Part shown: in pieces, positions 32,854-41,111 of the stretch
Position numbering within the stretch: position 1 is the stretch's first letter
How the letters are laid out: each line of letters starts with the position of its first letter
Assembly (NCBI RefSeq): GCF_001612985.1
Contig: NZ_BDBM01000034.1
Span: 32,095 to 96,094 of the forward strand
DNA length: 64,000 bases
Origin: Nocardia gamkensis NBRC 108242
GTDB lineage: Bacteria; Actinomycetota; Actinomycetes; Mycobacteriales; Mycobacteriaceae
Direction of reading: 5' to 3'
Notes under the pieces: generated by a model
What the model saw: only the letters and a program-made list of their open reading frames with translations
What the model was told of the DNA's origin: nothing
Databases searched by the model: none
Translations under genes and position numbers: made by a program

Positions 32854-33854
32854 GCGGTCCCGCGGTGTCCGAACCGAGCGGCGCGCAGCGCGCGGCGACT
32901 GGTGCGACCAGGCAGGACACCGCCACGGCGCGGTCGGAAGCGGGATCGACCGCGCCGGTGCGCGGGTTCGCCCGCGCCGGACGCTCCTGCGTCGTGATGG
33001 GCGTGGTGAATGTCACCAGCGATTCGTTCTCCGACGGCGGCCGATACCTGGATCCCGAATTGGCCATCGCCCACGGTGTGCGGCTGCACGCCGCGGGCGC
33101 GGACATCATCGACGTCGGCGGCGAGTCGACCCGGCCGGGCGCGGTCCGCATCGACGCGGCGACCGAGGCCGCGCGGGTGGCCCCGGTCATCCGCGGCCTG
33201 GTCGCGGCGGGCGTACCGACCAGCGTGGACACCATGCGCGCCGCCGTTGCCGCCGCGGCGCTCGAGGCCGGGGTGTCGGTGGTGAACGACGTCTCCGGTG
33301 GCCGCGCCGACGCCGAAATGGTGCGGGTGGTCGCGTCCGCGCGGGTCCCGTGGATTCTCATGCACTGGCGGGCGGGCGCCGACTACCGGCACACCGGACC
33401 GGCGGACCACTACGACGATGTGGTCGCGGAGGTGCTCGCCGAACTCACCGCGCAGGTGGACCTGGCCGTGGCCGCGGGCGTCGACCCATCCCGGCTGATC
33501 CTCGACCCCGGTCTGGGCTTCGCGAAGAACGCCGAGCACAACTGGGCGCTGCTCGGCGCGCTGCCCGAATTGGTCGCGCATGGGCTGCCGGTCCTGATCG
33601 GCGCGTCGCGCAAACGTTTTCTCGGTTCGCTGCTCGCCGACGAGGCGGGTCCGCGCCCGCCGGACGGCCGGGAGACCGCCACCGCGACCATCTCGGCGCT
33701 GGCCGCGCTGCACGGCGCGTGGGGCGTGCGGGTGCACGACGTGCGCGCCTCGCTGGACGCCATCACGGTCACCGATGCGTGGCAGAATGCCGCACGGCAG
33801 CGCGCCGCACAGTACGACACCGCCCGACCCAGTGCGCAAGGAGCTCGACGATGA
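32850..33854 (+). CDS. folP: Dihydropteroate synthase
   Basis: 334 residues. The pterin-binding motifs MGVVNVTSDSFSDGG and DVGGESTRPGA are intact, as are VNDVSGG, LMHWR and IGASRKRFLG. It joins p-aminobenzoate to the pterin and is the sulfonamide target. GTG 32850 overlaps the folE stop (GTGA); a GTG five codons later is possible. The first 35 residues are a variable extension. Confidence 0.95.
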   Translation: MSGPAVSEPSGAQRAATGATRQDTATARSEAGSTAPVRGFARAGRSCVVMGVVNVTSDSFSDGGRYLDPELAIAHGVRLHAAGADIIDVGGESTRPGAVRIDAATEAARVAPVIRGLVAAGVPTSVDTMRAAVAAAALEAGVSVVNDVSGGRADAEMVRVVASARVPWILMHWRAGADYRHTGPADHYDDVVAEVLAELTAQVDLAVAAGVDPSRLILDPGLGFAKNAEHNWALLGALPELVAHGLPVLIGASRKRFLGSLLADEAGPRPPDGRETATATISALAALHGAWGVRVHDVRASLDAITVTDAWQNAARQRAAQYDTARPSAQGARR

Positions 33855-34288
33855 GCCGGTCCCCCGTCCACGCCGAACACGAGGCACCGCCACGTGATCC
33901 GGTGATCCGGCGCGGCGCCGACCGCATCGAATTGCGCGGCCTGCGCGCCTACGGGCATCACGGCGTGTTCGAGCACGAGCGCCGCGACGGTCAGGAATTC
34001 CTGGTCGATCTGACGGTGTGGGTGGATTTCGCGGTGGCCGCCGCGTCCGACGATCTGGCCGCCACCGTGGACTACGGCGCGCTGGCCGAGCGTGCGGTGC
34101 GCATCGTCCAGGGTGAGCCGCGCGATCTCATCGAAACGGTGGTGTCGGAGATCGCCGACGACGTGATGACCGATCCGCGGATCAGGTCGGTCGAGGTGGT
34201 GCTGCACAAACCGTCCGCGCCGATCCCGCACACCTTCGCCGATGTGCGGGTGGTCACCTCCCGGCACCGGGGGGAGCCCGCCGGATGA
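33851..34288 (+). CDS. folB: Dihydroneopterin aldolase
   Basis: 145 residues. The FolB core is IELRGLRAYGHHGVFEHERRDGQ split as usual, with TVDYGALAERAV, ETVVSEIADDVM and VVLHKPSAPIP. It converts dihydroneopterin to the hydroxymethyl pterin. ATG 33851 overlaps the folP stop (ATGA). A 30-residue N-terminal extension precedes the domain. Confidence 0.95.
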   Translation: MSRSPVHAEHEAPPRDPVIRRGADRIELRGLRAYGHHGVFEHERRDGQEFLVDLTVWVDFAVAAASDDLAATVDYGALAERAVRIVQGEPRDLIETVVSEIADDVMTDPRIRSVEVVLHKPSAPIPHTFADVRVVTSRHRGEPAG

Positions 34289-34346
34289 GCGAGCTACCTT
34301 GCGGCACGGCCACTTTCATCGTGCCGGGTGCCGGGGAGGCACGCCG

Positions 34347-34883
34347 ATGACCCGTGCCGTGCTGTCCATCGGTTCGAATCTGGGCGACCGGCTCGCGTAT
34401 CTGCGCAGTGTCCTCGACGGGTTCGGCCATCGTGTGCTGGCCGCCTCTGCCGTGTACTCCACGGCGCCCTGGGGTGGTGTCCCGCAGGCGGACTACCTCA
34501 ATGCCGCTGTGCTGGTGGAGGATCCGGCCTTCAGCTGCGCGGATTGGTTGCGTCGCGGCCAGGAGCTGGAGCAGGCAGCGGGGCGAATGCGCGAGGTGCG
34601 CTGGGGCGCACGCACACTCGACGTGGATGTGGTGTGGTGCGCCGAACTGCGCGACGGGCAGCCGGTCGCGTGCCGCAGCGCCGACCCGGATCTGTTGCTG
34701 CCGCACCCGCAGGCGTACCGGCGCGCTTTCGTGCTGGTGCCGTGGCTGGACGTGGCGCCGGACGCGGTGCTGGAGGTCGACGGCGCGCCGCATCCGGTGG
34801 CGGATCTGCTGGCGCGGCTCGATCCGGCCGAACGCGCCGGGGTGCGCCGCACCGAGTTCTCGCTGACGGGCGAGGCGTCGTGA
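34347..34883 (+). CDS. folK: 2-amino-4-hydroxy-6-hydroxymethyldihydropteridine pyrophosphokinase
   Basis: 178 residues. SIGSNLGDR, VYSTAPWGGVPQADYLNAAV, and the Mg-binding R-W-G-A-R-T-L-D-V-D-V are the HPPK signatures; LPHPQAYRRAFVLVPW is conserved. GGGGAGG seven bases before ATG 34347 sets the start. It supplies the substrate for FolP. Confidence 0.95.
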   Translation: MTRAVLSIGSNLGDRLAYLRSVLDGFGHRVLAASAVYSTAPWGGVPQADYLNAAVLVEDPAFSCADWLRRGQELEQAAGRMREVRWGARTLDVDVVWCAELRDGQPVACRSADPDLLLPHPQAYRRAFVLVPWLDVAPDAVLEVDGAPHPVADLLARLDPAERAGVRRTEFSLTGEAS

Positions 34884-35356
34884 AACTGAAGCCGACCCGC
34901 ATCCTCGACATCGTGGCGAACGTGCTGATCGCCGCGCTCGTCGCGTGGATCGCCACCCGTGTGGCCTACGACAACTTCCCGCCGATCTCGATCTTCGCGG
35001 GCGCCTCGCTGTACCCGGTGGCCGCGATCGAAGCGGTGCTCGCTTTCGTCATCCGGGCGCGGGTCAACGACCACGAGATCGGGGACGGCCGCCACCAGTT
35101 GCATCCGATCACCGCTGCCCGCGCCGTCGCGTTGGCCAAGGCGTCGGCGCAGGTGGGTTCGATCGCCGCGGGCATCTGGCTCGGTTTCCTGTGCTGGGTC
35201 CTCCCGCAGCGTGGCACGCTGCGCGCGGCCGCCGCCGACAGCCCCGGTGCGATCGTCGGGATGCTGGCGGGCGTCGCTTTGGTTGCTGCGGCCCTGTGGC
35301 TGGAGTACTGCTGCCGGGCGCCGGAGGATCCCACCGACGATGCGGCAACTACGTAG
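34880..35356 (+). CDS. DUF3180 membrane protein (Rv3605c-like)
   Basis: 158 residues with four predicted membrane segments. It keeps the conserved HPITAARAVALAKASAQVGSI region of the DUF3180 family. Function unknown, though it is always found behind folK in the Mycobacteriales. GTG 34880 overlaps the folK stop. Confidence 0.85.
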   Translation: MKLKPTRILDIVANVLIAALVAWIATRVAYDNFPPISIFAGASLYPVAAIEAVLAFVIRARVNDHEIGDGRHQLHPITAARAVALAKASAQVGSIAAGIWLGFLCWVLPQRGTLRAAAADSPGAIVGMLAGVALVAAALWLEYCCRAPEDPTDDAATT

Positions 35357-35425
35357 CTAGTGTCCCGGCTCGAATCACAAAACGGAATCTGGGCTCTGCA
35401 CGACCTATTGGCTACCCTGGCTGGC

Positions 35426-36373
35426 ATGGTTTCACCCTCCCGTAGCAGCACTTCCCGTCGACAGCGGGAGGACGCGGGAAAATTATTCGTCGGTGTCTTG
35501 ATCTTGCTCGGTCTGGTTGCCAGCGTTTTCCTGATCTTCAGTAACAGTGTCGAGTTCGTACGGGTAGGTCTGGTCGCGGCGCTGTGGGCCGCGGCAATCG
35601 GCGCTCTGGCTGCGACGAAGTACCGCAAAGAGGCGACGATCGACAAGGCGAAGGTCCGCGATCTGCAGACCGTCTACGAGTTGCAGCTGGAGCGGGAGGT
35701 CACCGCGCGGCGCGAGTACGAACTCGGCGTCGAGGCGCGGGTCCGCGAGGAAGTGGGCGCCGACGCGGCCGAACTCGCGGCCTTACGGGCGGAGCTCACG
35801 GTGCTGCGGCAGAGCCTGCAGCGGCTGTTCGACGGCGATCTGCCGACGGATCGCCCGGCATTGCGCGCCGACGCGACCCGGATCCAGGAGCTGACCAGCT
35901 CCGGGACCGAATCCGGGAACAATAGCTCCGCGAATGCCGGGATGTGGTCGGTCTTCGCCGACCAGCAACCGCGTAGCAGCATGACACCGATCTTCGAGCC
36001 CGACCATCCCGAGCCGCCGGTCTTCGCCAGCCCCTTCGACGATCCGGTCACCGCCGAGACCGCGGTCGTCTCCGTCGACGACGACGCCGAGCAGGACGAC
36101 GCGGAGCAGGCACACCACGCCGAGCCGCGTGGCTGGGCGGATGCCTTCACCGAGACCGCGGACGAGCAGCGCGACGAGCCGCCCACCCGCCCCGCTACCC
36201 GCCCGCAGCCGACCCAGGAACCGCCCGCACGACCCGCGTCCGCGCCCGCGATGGGCACGCCGAGCGCGCGCAGGCGGCGCAGGGCCGAGAGCGACGACGA
36301 GACGCCGTCGCGCCGTCTCTCGGTCGCGGAAATCATGGCCAACCTGCAATCCGAGGAGCGCGAACGCCGGTGA
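35426..36373 (+). CDS. Membrane protein with long disordered tail (Rv3604c-like)
   Basis: 315 residues. Two close membrane segments (about 22-40 and 45-62) are followed by a charged coiled-coil stretch (TVYELQLEREVTARREYELG) and then an acidic, Pro/Thr-rich tail of about 140 residues ending SVAEIMANLQSEERERR. Its place between the DUF3180 and DUF2520 genes matches Rv3604c. TACCCT seven bases before ATG 35426 suggests a leaderless promoter within the cluster. Function unknown. Confidence 0.8.
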   Translation: MVSPSRSSTSRRQREDAGKLFVGVLILLGLVASVFLIFSNSVEFVRVGLVAALWAAAIGALAATKYRKEATIDKAKVRDLQTVYELQLEREVTARREYELGVEARVREEVGADAAELAALRAELTVLRQSLQRLFDGDLPTDRPALRADATRIQELTSSGTESGNNSSANAGMWSVFADQQPRSSMTPIFEPDHPEPPVFASPFDDPVTAETAVVSVDDDAEQDDAEQAHHAEPRGWADAFTETADEQRDEPPTRPATRPQPTQEPPARPASAPAMGTPSARRRRRAESDDETPSRRLSVAEIMANLQSEERERR

Positions 36374-36513
36374 CCCGTGCCGGGCCGTGTCCCGGCACTG
36401 CGGCCTAGATCACGCGGGCACCCCGTGGCGGCGGTGAACCGCCTGCCGATATTCTCTTGGCGTACCGTCCGGTACCCGCATGGCGGGACTGGAACGACAT
36501 CGAGAGGACAACG

Positions 36514-37458
36514 TTGACCTCGAGAAGCGTGAATTCCGACAACGCTGCTTCGGGCTACGACCCCGCGCCCGCACGCTTGACGGTGGGAATCGTCTCGGCG
36601 GGACGCGTGGGCTCGGCATTGGGCGCCGCACTCGAGCGGGCCGGACACGTCGTGTTCGGCGTCTGCGCGATCTCCGACGCCTCGGTGCGCCGTGCCAGGA
36701 CCCGGCTGCCCGATTCGGAGATCCTGCCGATCGAGCAGGTGGCCGCCCGCAGTGAGCTGCTGCTGCTCGCCGTGCCCGACACCGAGCTCCCCGGCTTGGT
36801 CCGCGGCTTGGCAGGCGCCGGAGTGGTCCGGCCGGGCACCATCGTGGCGCACACCTCCGGCGCGAACGGCGTCGGCGTGCTCGCCCCCCTGGCCGAGGTC
36901 GGCGCCCTTCCGCTGGCCATCCACCCGGCGATGACCTTCACCGGTCACGACGAGGACGTGGCCCGGCTGGGCAACGCGTGCTTCGGTATCACCGCGGCCG
37001 ACGAGGTCGGCTATGCCATCGCGCAGTCGCTGGTGATCGAAATGGGCGGCGAGCCGGTTCGCGTCCCGGAGCAGCACCGGCCGCTGTACCACGCCGCGCT
37101 CGCGCACGGCAGCAATCACCTGGTCACGGTGATCGTGGACGCGGTGGCCGCGTTGCGCGCCGCCCTGGCCGGCCCCGGCCTGATGGGACAGCAACTGGTC
37201 GACGAGCAGCCCAACGGCCTGGCCGAGCGTCTGCTCGCCCCGCTGGCGTCGGCGGCGCTGGACAACGCGTTGCGCCGCGGCCAAGCCGCGCTGACCGGCC
37301 CGGTCGCCCGCGGCGACGCCGACGCGGTAGCCGCGCACCTGGAGGCGCTGGCGTCGGTCGATGCCCGGCTGGCCGAGGCCTATCGCGCGCTGTCGCTGCG
37401 CACCGCTGAGCGGGCAGGCACCGCCCCCGCTGTAATCCAGCTGCTGGAAGGACGCTGA
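36514..37458 (+). CDS. DUF2520 Rossmann-like protein (Rv3603c-like)
   Basis: 314 residues. The N-terminal dinucleotide fold starts LTVGIVSAGRVGSALGAALERAGH; the C-terminal helical part (HRPLYHAALAHGSNHLVTV) is DUF2520, related to ketopantoate and pyrroline reductases. Its place before panC invites a link to pantoate supply, but that is inference. The start is taken as TTG 36514 with GAGAGGA five bases upstream; GTG 36529 is an alternative. Confidence 0.82.
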   Translation: MTSRSVNSDNAASGYDPAPARLTVGIVSAGRVGSALGAALERAGHVVFGVCAISDASVRRARTRLPDSEILPIEQVAARSELLLLAVPDTELPGLVRGLAGAGVVRPGTIVAHTSGANGVGVLAPLAEVGALPLAIHPAMTFTGHDEDVARLGNACFGITAADEVGYAIAQSLVIEMGGEPVRVPEQHRPLYHAALAHGSNHLVTVIVDAVAALRAALAGPGLMGQQLVDEQPNGLAERLLAPLASAALDNALRRGQAALTGPVARGDADAVAAHLEALASVDARLAEAYRALSLRTAERAGTAPAVIQLLEGR

Positions 37459-38438
37459 TGTTCGACTCGAAATTGCGCGGTGCCTACCGGCCCGGCGTGC
37501 TGACCGTGCACCACGATCCGGCCGTACTCGGGGCGGTGTCCGCCGCCCTGCGCGGCGTCGGCCGCACCGTCGCGCTGGTGCCGACCATGGGCGCGCTGCA
37601 CGAGGGGCACTTGGAGATCGTGCGGCTGGCCAAGCGGACCAACCAGGTCGTCATCGTGTCGATCTTCGTCAATCCCTTGCAGTTCGGGGCGAACGAAGAC
37701 CTGGACAAATACCCCCGCACGCTGGACGCCGATGTCGAGCTGTTGCGCGCCGAGGGCGTCGAGCTGGTGTTCGCGCCGAGCGTGTCCGACATGTACCCGG
37801 ATGGTCCGCGCACCACGGTGCACCCCGGTCCGCTCGGCGCGGAGCTGGAGGGGGCCAGCCGCCCGACCCATTTCGCGGGCATGCTCACCGTGGTCGCCAA
37901 ACTGCTGCAGATCGCGCGGCCGACCGAGGCGTTCTTCGGTGAGAAGGATTATCAGCAGCTCACCCTGATCCGGCAGCTGGTCCGCGACCTGAATTTCGAC
38001 GTGAAGATTACCCCGGTGGTCACCGTCCGTGAGCCCGACGGCCTGGCCCTGTCCTCGCGCAACCGCTACCTCGACCCCGTGCAGCGCGAATCCGCGCTGG
38101 CCCTGTCGGCCGCTCTGTCGGCGGGCAAACACGCGGGCGGCCTCGGCGGCGACGCGGTTCTCACGGCCGCCCGCCAGGTGCTCGACGCCGCGACCGGCGT
38201 GGACGTCGACTACCTGGAGCTGCGTTCGGCCACCCTGGGGCCCGCCCCGGCCACCGGCAACGCCAGGCTGCTGATCGCGGCCCGGGTCGGCGCGACCCGG
38301 CTGATCGACAACATCGCCGTCACGCTCGGTGCTCCGATCGACGGCCACCCCACCGTCGCCGGTTCGCGGCCCGCCGCGAACTCCTCCCAGCCTGTCGCGG
38401 CGGTGTCAGACCCCGCCGTCCTTCCTCCCGCGAACTAG
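37458..38438 (+). CDS. panC: Pantothenate synthetase
   Basis: 326 residues. PTMGALHEGHLEIVR is the HIGH-type nucleotide motif; VSIFVNPLQFG, FFGEKDYQQLTLIRQ and LALSSRNRYL are conserved. It condenses pantoate and beta-alanine. ATG shares one base with the preceding stop (TGATG), and GAAGGA lies five bases before it. A 35-residue variable C-terminal tail is present. Confidence 0.96.
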   Translation: MFDSKLRGAYRPGVLTVHHDPAVLGAVSAALRGVGRTVALVPTMGALHEGHLEIVRLAKRTNQVVIVSIFVNPLQFGANEDLDKYPRTLDADVELLRAEGVELVFAPSVSDMYPDGPRTTVHPGPLGAELEGASRPTHFAGMLTVVAKLLQIARPTEAFFGEKDYQQLTLIRQLVRDLNFDVKITPVVTVREPDGLALSSRNRYLDPVQRESALALSAALSAGKHAGGLGGDAVLTAARQVLDAATGVDVDYLELRSATLGPAPATGNARLLIAARVGATRLIDNIAVTLGAPIDGHPTVAGSRPAANSSQPVAAVSDPAVLPPAN

Positions 38439-38452
38439 AAAGGTTCGACGCA

Positions 38453-38872
38453 ATGCTGCGCACCATGATGAAGTCGAAGATCCACCGGGCCACCGTGACG
38501 CACGCCGACTTGCACTACGTCGGCTCGGTCACCGTCGACCAGGACCTGCTCGACGCCGCCGACCTGCTGGAAGGCGAACAGGTCTGCATCGTGGACATCG
38601 ACAACGGCGCCCGCCTGGAGACCTACGTCATCGCCGGTGAGCGGGGGTCCGGGGTGATCGGGATCAACGGCGCCGCGGCTCACCTGGTGCACCCGGGCGA
38701 CCTCGTCATCCTGATCGCCTACGGCCAGCTGAACGAGCAGGAGATCGCCGAGTACGACCCCAAGGTCGTGTTCGTCGACGAGCGCAACCGCCCGGTCGAA
38801 CTCGGCTCGGACCCGGCGCACGCGCCGGAGGGCTCGGGCCTGACCTCGCCCCGCTCGCTGTCGTTCGTCTGA
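38453..38872 (+). CDS. panD: Aspartate 1-decarboxylase
   Basis: 139 residues. The self-cleavage site that creates the pyruvoyl group is G24-S25 in HYVGSVTVD. K9, T57-like region and INGAAAHLVHPGDLVI are conserved. It provides beta-alanine to PanC, whose gene ends 14 bp upstream. Confidence 0.96.
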   Translation: MLRTMMKSKIHRATVTHADLHYVGSVTVDQDLLDAADLLEGEQVCIVDIDNGARLETYVIAGERGSGVIGINGAAAHLVHPGDLVILIAYGQLNEQEIAEYDPKVVFVDERNRPVELGSDPAHAPEGSGLTSPRSLSFV

Positions 38873-38889
38873 GGAGCGGCGACCAGGAC

Positions 38890-39687
38890 ATGCTGCTGAC
38901 CATCGATGTCCGCAACACGAGTATCGAACTCGGCCTGTTCTCCGGATCCGGGGAGCACTCGAAACTGGTGCGGCACTGGCGAATGCACACCAATCCGTTG
39001 CTGACCGCCGACGAATTCGCCATGCAGGTGCGCGGGCTGGTCGGCGCGCAACTGGACGAGGTGATCGGCGTCTCAGCGCTTTCCACGGTGCCGCCCGTGC
39101 TGCGCGAGTTGCGCGGCATGCTCGGCCAATACTGGGGCCACGTTCCGCACGTGTTGGTGGAACCCGGTGTGCGCACGGGGATTCCGCTGCTGGTGGACAA
39201 TCCGAAAGAAGTCGGCGCGGACCGCATCGTCAATTGCCTGGCCGCGTACCAGCGCTATTCCGCGCCCGCGATCGTCGTCGATTTCGGCACGGCGATCTGC
39301 GTGGACCTGGTGTCGAAGAAGGGCGAGTTCCTGGGCGGGATCATCGCGCCGGGTGTGGAGATCTCCACCGAGGCCCTGGTGGAACGCAGTGCGCTGCGGC
39401 GGGCGGAGTTGACCAGGCCACGTTCGGTGCTGGGGAAGAACAGCATGGAATGTATGCAGTCCGGCGCGGTATTCGGTTTCGCCGGGCTGGTGGACGGCCT
39501 GATCGATCGCATTCGCGACGAGTTCGACGCCTTCGCGGGTGATGACGTCGCCGTGGTGGCGACCGGGGCGACCGCACCGCTGATCGTCCCGGAATCCGAA
39601 ACGATCGACGACCACGATCCGCACCTCACGCTGACCGGTCTGCGACTCGTATACGAACGCAATCAGCGGCGCAAGGGAAGTGTCTGA
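38890..39687 (+). CDS. coaX: Type III pantothenate kinase
   Basis: 265 residues. The phosphate-binding loop DVRNTSIELGLF, the KEVGADRIVN motif and IVVDFGTAICVDLV mark CoaX. It begins CoA synthesis from the pantothenate made by PanC/PanD. Last gene of the folate-pantothenate series, with 17 bp between it and panD. Confidence 0.95.
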   Translation: MLLTIDVRNTSIELGLFSGSGEHSKLVRHWRMHTNPLLTADEFAMQVRGLVGAQLDEVIGVSALSTVPPVLRELRGMLGQYWGHVPHVLVEPGVRTGIPLLVDNPKEVGADRIVNCLAAYQRYSAPAIVVDFGTAICVDLVSKKGEFLGGIIAPGVEISTEALVERSALRRAELTRPRSVLGKNSMECMQSGAVFGFAGLVDGLIDRIRDEFDAFAGDDVAVVATGATAPLIVPESETIDDHDPHLTLTGLRLVYERNQRRKGSV

Positions 39688-39725
39688 TATGCGCGGTGTC
39701 GGATTTGTCGCAGGCCGGGCACTTG

Positions 39726-39760
39726 TCGACACCGCGCTGTCTGCTGTTAAACTCCCTCCC
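39726..39760 (+). promoter_or_regulatory. Predicted promoter of the cysteine leader
   Basis: TCGACA (39726-39731), a 16-bp spacer and TAAACT (39748-39753). The leader GTG (39761) lies seven bases past the -10, so the transcript should begin at or beside the start codon. Confidence 0.55.
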
Positions 39761-39802
39761 GTGACCTTCTACGCGAGCACCCAGGAGTGTTGTCGAGGCT
39801 GA
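39761..39802 (+). CDS. Leader peptide with Cys-Cys (cysteine attenuator)
   Basis: A 13-codon frame, GTG to TGA, encoding MTFYASTQECCRG. Two adjacent TGT cysteine codons (39788-39793) come just before the end. The -10 position suggests leaderless translation. Mycobacteria are known to use leaderless short frames with consecutive cysteine codons as cysteine-responsive attenuators. The genes behind this one handle cysteine and sulfane sulfur, which fits. The coding function is to position the ribosome; the peptide itself is probably irrelevant. Confidence 0.75.
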   Translation: MTFYASTQECCRG

Positions 39803-39841
39803 CGTGCCTCGACCGATCGAGGCTGAGTTCCCGCCCTCGAC
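39792..39841 (+). promoter_or_regulatory. Alternating attenuator hairpins
   Basis: Four segments can pair in mutually exclusive ways: A GTCGAGGC (39792-39799), B GCCTCGAC (39806-39813), C TCGAGGC (39817-39823), D CCTCGA (39835-39840). A:B, B:C and C:D are all possible. A lies within the last leader codons. A ribosome stalled at the Cys codons would cover A and leave B:C; one that reaches the stop would cover A and B and leave C:D. The cdo ribosome-binding site GGAG (39857-39860) is just downstream. Confidence 0.7.
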
Positions 39842-39868
39842 CGTTACCTTCCTCCTGGAGATTCGCTG

Positions 39869-40477
39869 ATGCGTTCTTCTGTCCTTTCCCTTTCTTCCGC
39901 GCGTACCGCGCTGTCGGCTACCCCGCCGGTGGAACGCTCGGTGGCGCCCGCCCTGCCCACCCGGCTGCGCCCGGCCGATCTGCTGCGGCTGACCGACGAG
40001 GGCGCCGAAGACGTGCTGGCCGGGCGATACGACCATTTGCTTCCCGCCGGGGGGAAATGGCCGGAAAACGAGCGCTGGGCGACCAGGCTGCTCACCGACG
40101 ACGAGGTCGACGTCTGGCTGATCAGCTGGACGCCGGGCAAGTCGACCGAGCTGCACGACCACGCCGGATCGCTCGGCGCGCTCACCGTACTCAGCGGCGC
40201 GCTCACCGAATACCGTTGGAACGGAACGGAACTGCGTCGTCGCGTACTCGCGGCGGGTGATCAGGCCTCGTTCCCGATCGGCTGGGTGCACGACGTCATG
40301 CGGGCGCAGGCCGCCGTGCCGGGCGCCGTCGATTCCGCCGGTCCGCTCGATCCCACGCTGAGCGTGCACGCCTATTCCCCGCCGCTCACCGCCATGTCGT
40401 ATTACGAGGTGACCGGGCACGGCACCCTGCGGCGCACCCGAACCGTCCTCACCGACCAGCCCGAAGGTGATATGTGA
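39869..40477 (+). CDS. Cysteine dioxygenase
   Basis: 202 residues of the cupin-type cysteine dioxygenase family. Iron ligands are expected at H96 and H98 (STELHDHAGS) and H141 (WVHDVMRA). It oxidises cysteine to cysteine sulfinate. GGAG precedes ATG 39869 by eight bases. The Cys-Cys leader lies 66 bp upstream and the rhodanese gene follows without a gap, so it is probably under cysteine control. Confidence 0.9.
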   Translation: MRSSVLSLSSARTALSATPPVERSVAPALPTRLRPADLLRLTDEGAEDVLAGRYDHLLPAGGKWPENERWATRLLTDDEVDVWLISWTPGKSTELHDHAGSLGALTVLSGALTEYRWNGTELRRRVLAAGDQASFPIGWVHDVMRAQAAVPGAVDSAGPLDPTLSVHAYSPPLTAMSYYEVTGHGTLRRTRTVLTDQPEGDM

Positions 40478-40908
40478 TGACCCGTTTGACCATCGATCAG
40501 ATGCTCGAGAACGCACGGGCCCGCCTCGACCGGATCTACGCCTTCGAATTGCCGGAAGCCGTCGAGCGCGGCGCCATTCTGGTGGATATCCGGCCGCAGG
40601 CGCAACGCGGGCGCGAGGGCACCTTGCCCGGCGCGCTGGTGATCGAGCGCAATGTCCTGGAATGGCGGCTGGACCCCACCAGTTCCGCCCGCCTGGCGCT
40701 GGCCGCGGATCACGACGTGGAATGGATCGTCGTCTGCTCCGAGGGATATACCTCCAGCCTGGCCGCTGCCGCGCTGCAGCAACTCGGGCTGCACCGGGCG
40801 ACCGATCTGGTGGGCGGCTATCAGGCGTTGAAGGCGGCCGGTCTGTTGCACGTCGCCGTCGGGGCGCCGCACTTCGCGCGCGAGGCCGAAGCGCTCGCCT
40901 TGCTGTAA
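40477..40908 (+). CDS. Rhodanese-like sulfurtransferase
   Basis: 143 residues, a single rhodanese domain: ILVDIRPQAQR, the active-site cysteine C87 in VVCSEGYTSSLAA, and DLVGGYQALKAAG. It moves sulfane sulfur, possibly from products of the dioxygenase branch. Reads GTG-ATG at 40474/40477; the ATG uses the last base of the cdo stop, so translation is coupled. Confidence 0.9.
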   Translation: MTRLTIDQMLENARARLDRIYAFELPEAVERGAILVDIRPQAQRGREGTLPGALVIERNVLEWRLDPTSSARLALAADHDVEWIVVCSEGYTSSLAAAALQQLGLHRATDLVGGYQALKAAGLLHVAVGAPHFAREAEALALL

Positions 40909-40929
40909 TTCCCGCCGACACTTCCATCT

Positions 40930-40988
40930 CGAAATAGCCGGGCGCTCAGGTAGTTTCGCACACCACATGATGCGCACCGGCTATTTCG
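40930..40988. terminator. 12-bp perfect inverted repeat after the rhodanese gene
   Basis: CGAAATAGCCGG (40930-40941) and CCGGCTATTTCG (40977-40988) are separated by 35 nt. It lies 21 bp past the rhodanese stop and 123 bp before lysS. The loop is long for an intrinsic terminator; it may instead be an operator pair. Confidence 0.45.
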
Positions 40989-41111
40989 CGTCTGTACGAC
41001 GCCGGTGCGGACGTCCCGGACGGGCCGTCGCATCGATACCGTTTCGTTACTCCGGGCCGGAGTCCGGGCGGCCCGCATAACGATTTCCGATGCACGCTAG
41101 GGTTGTTCGAT

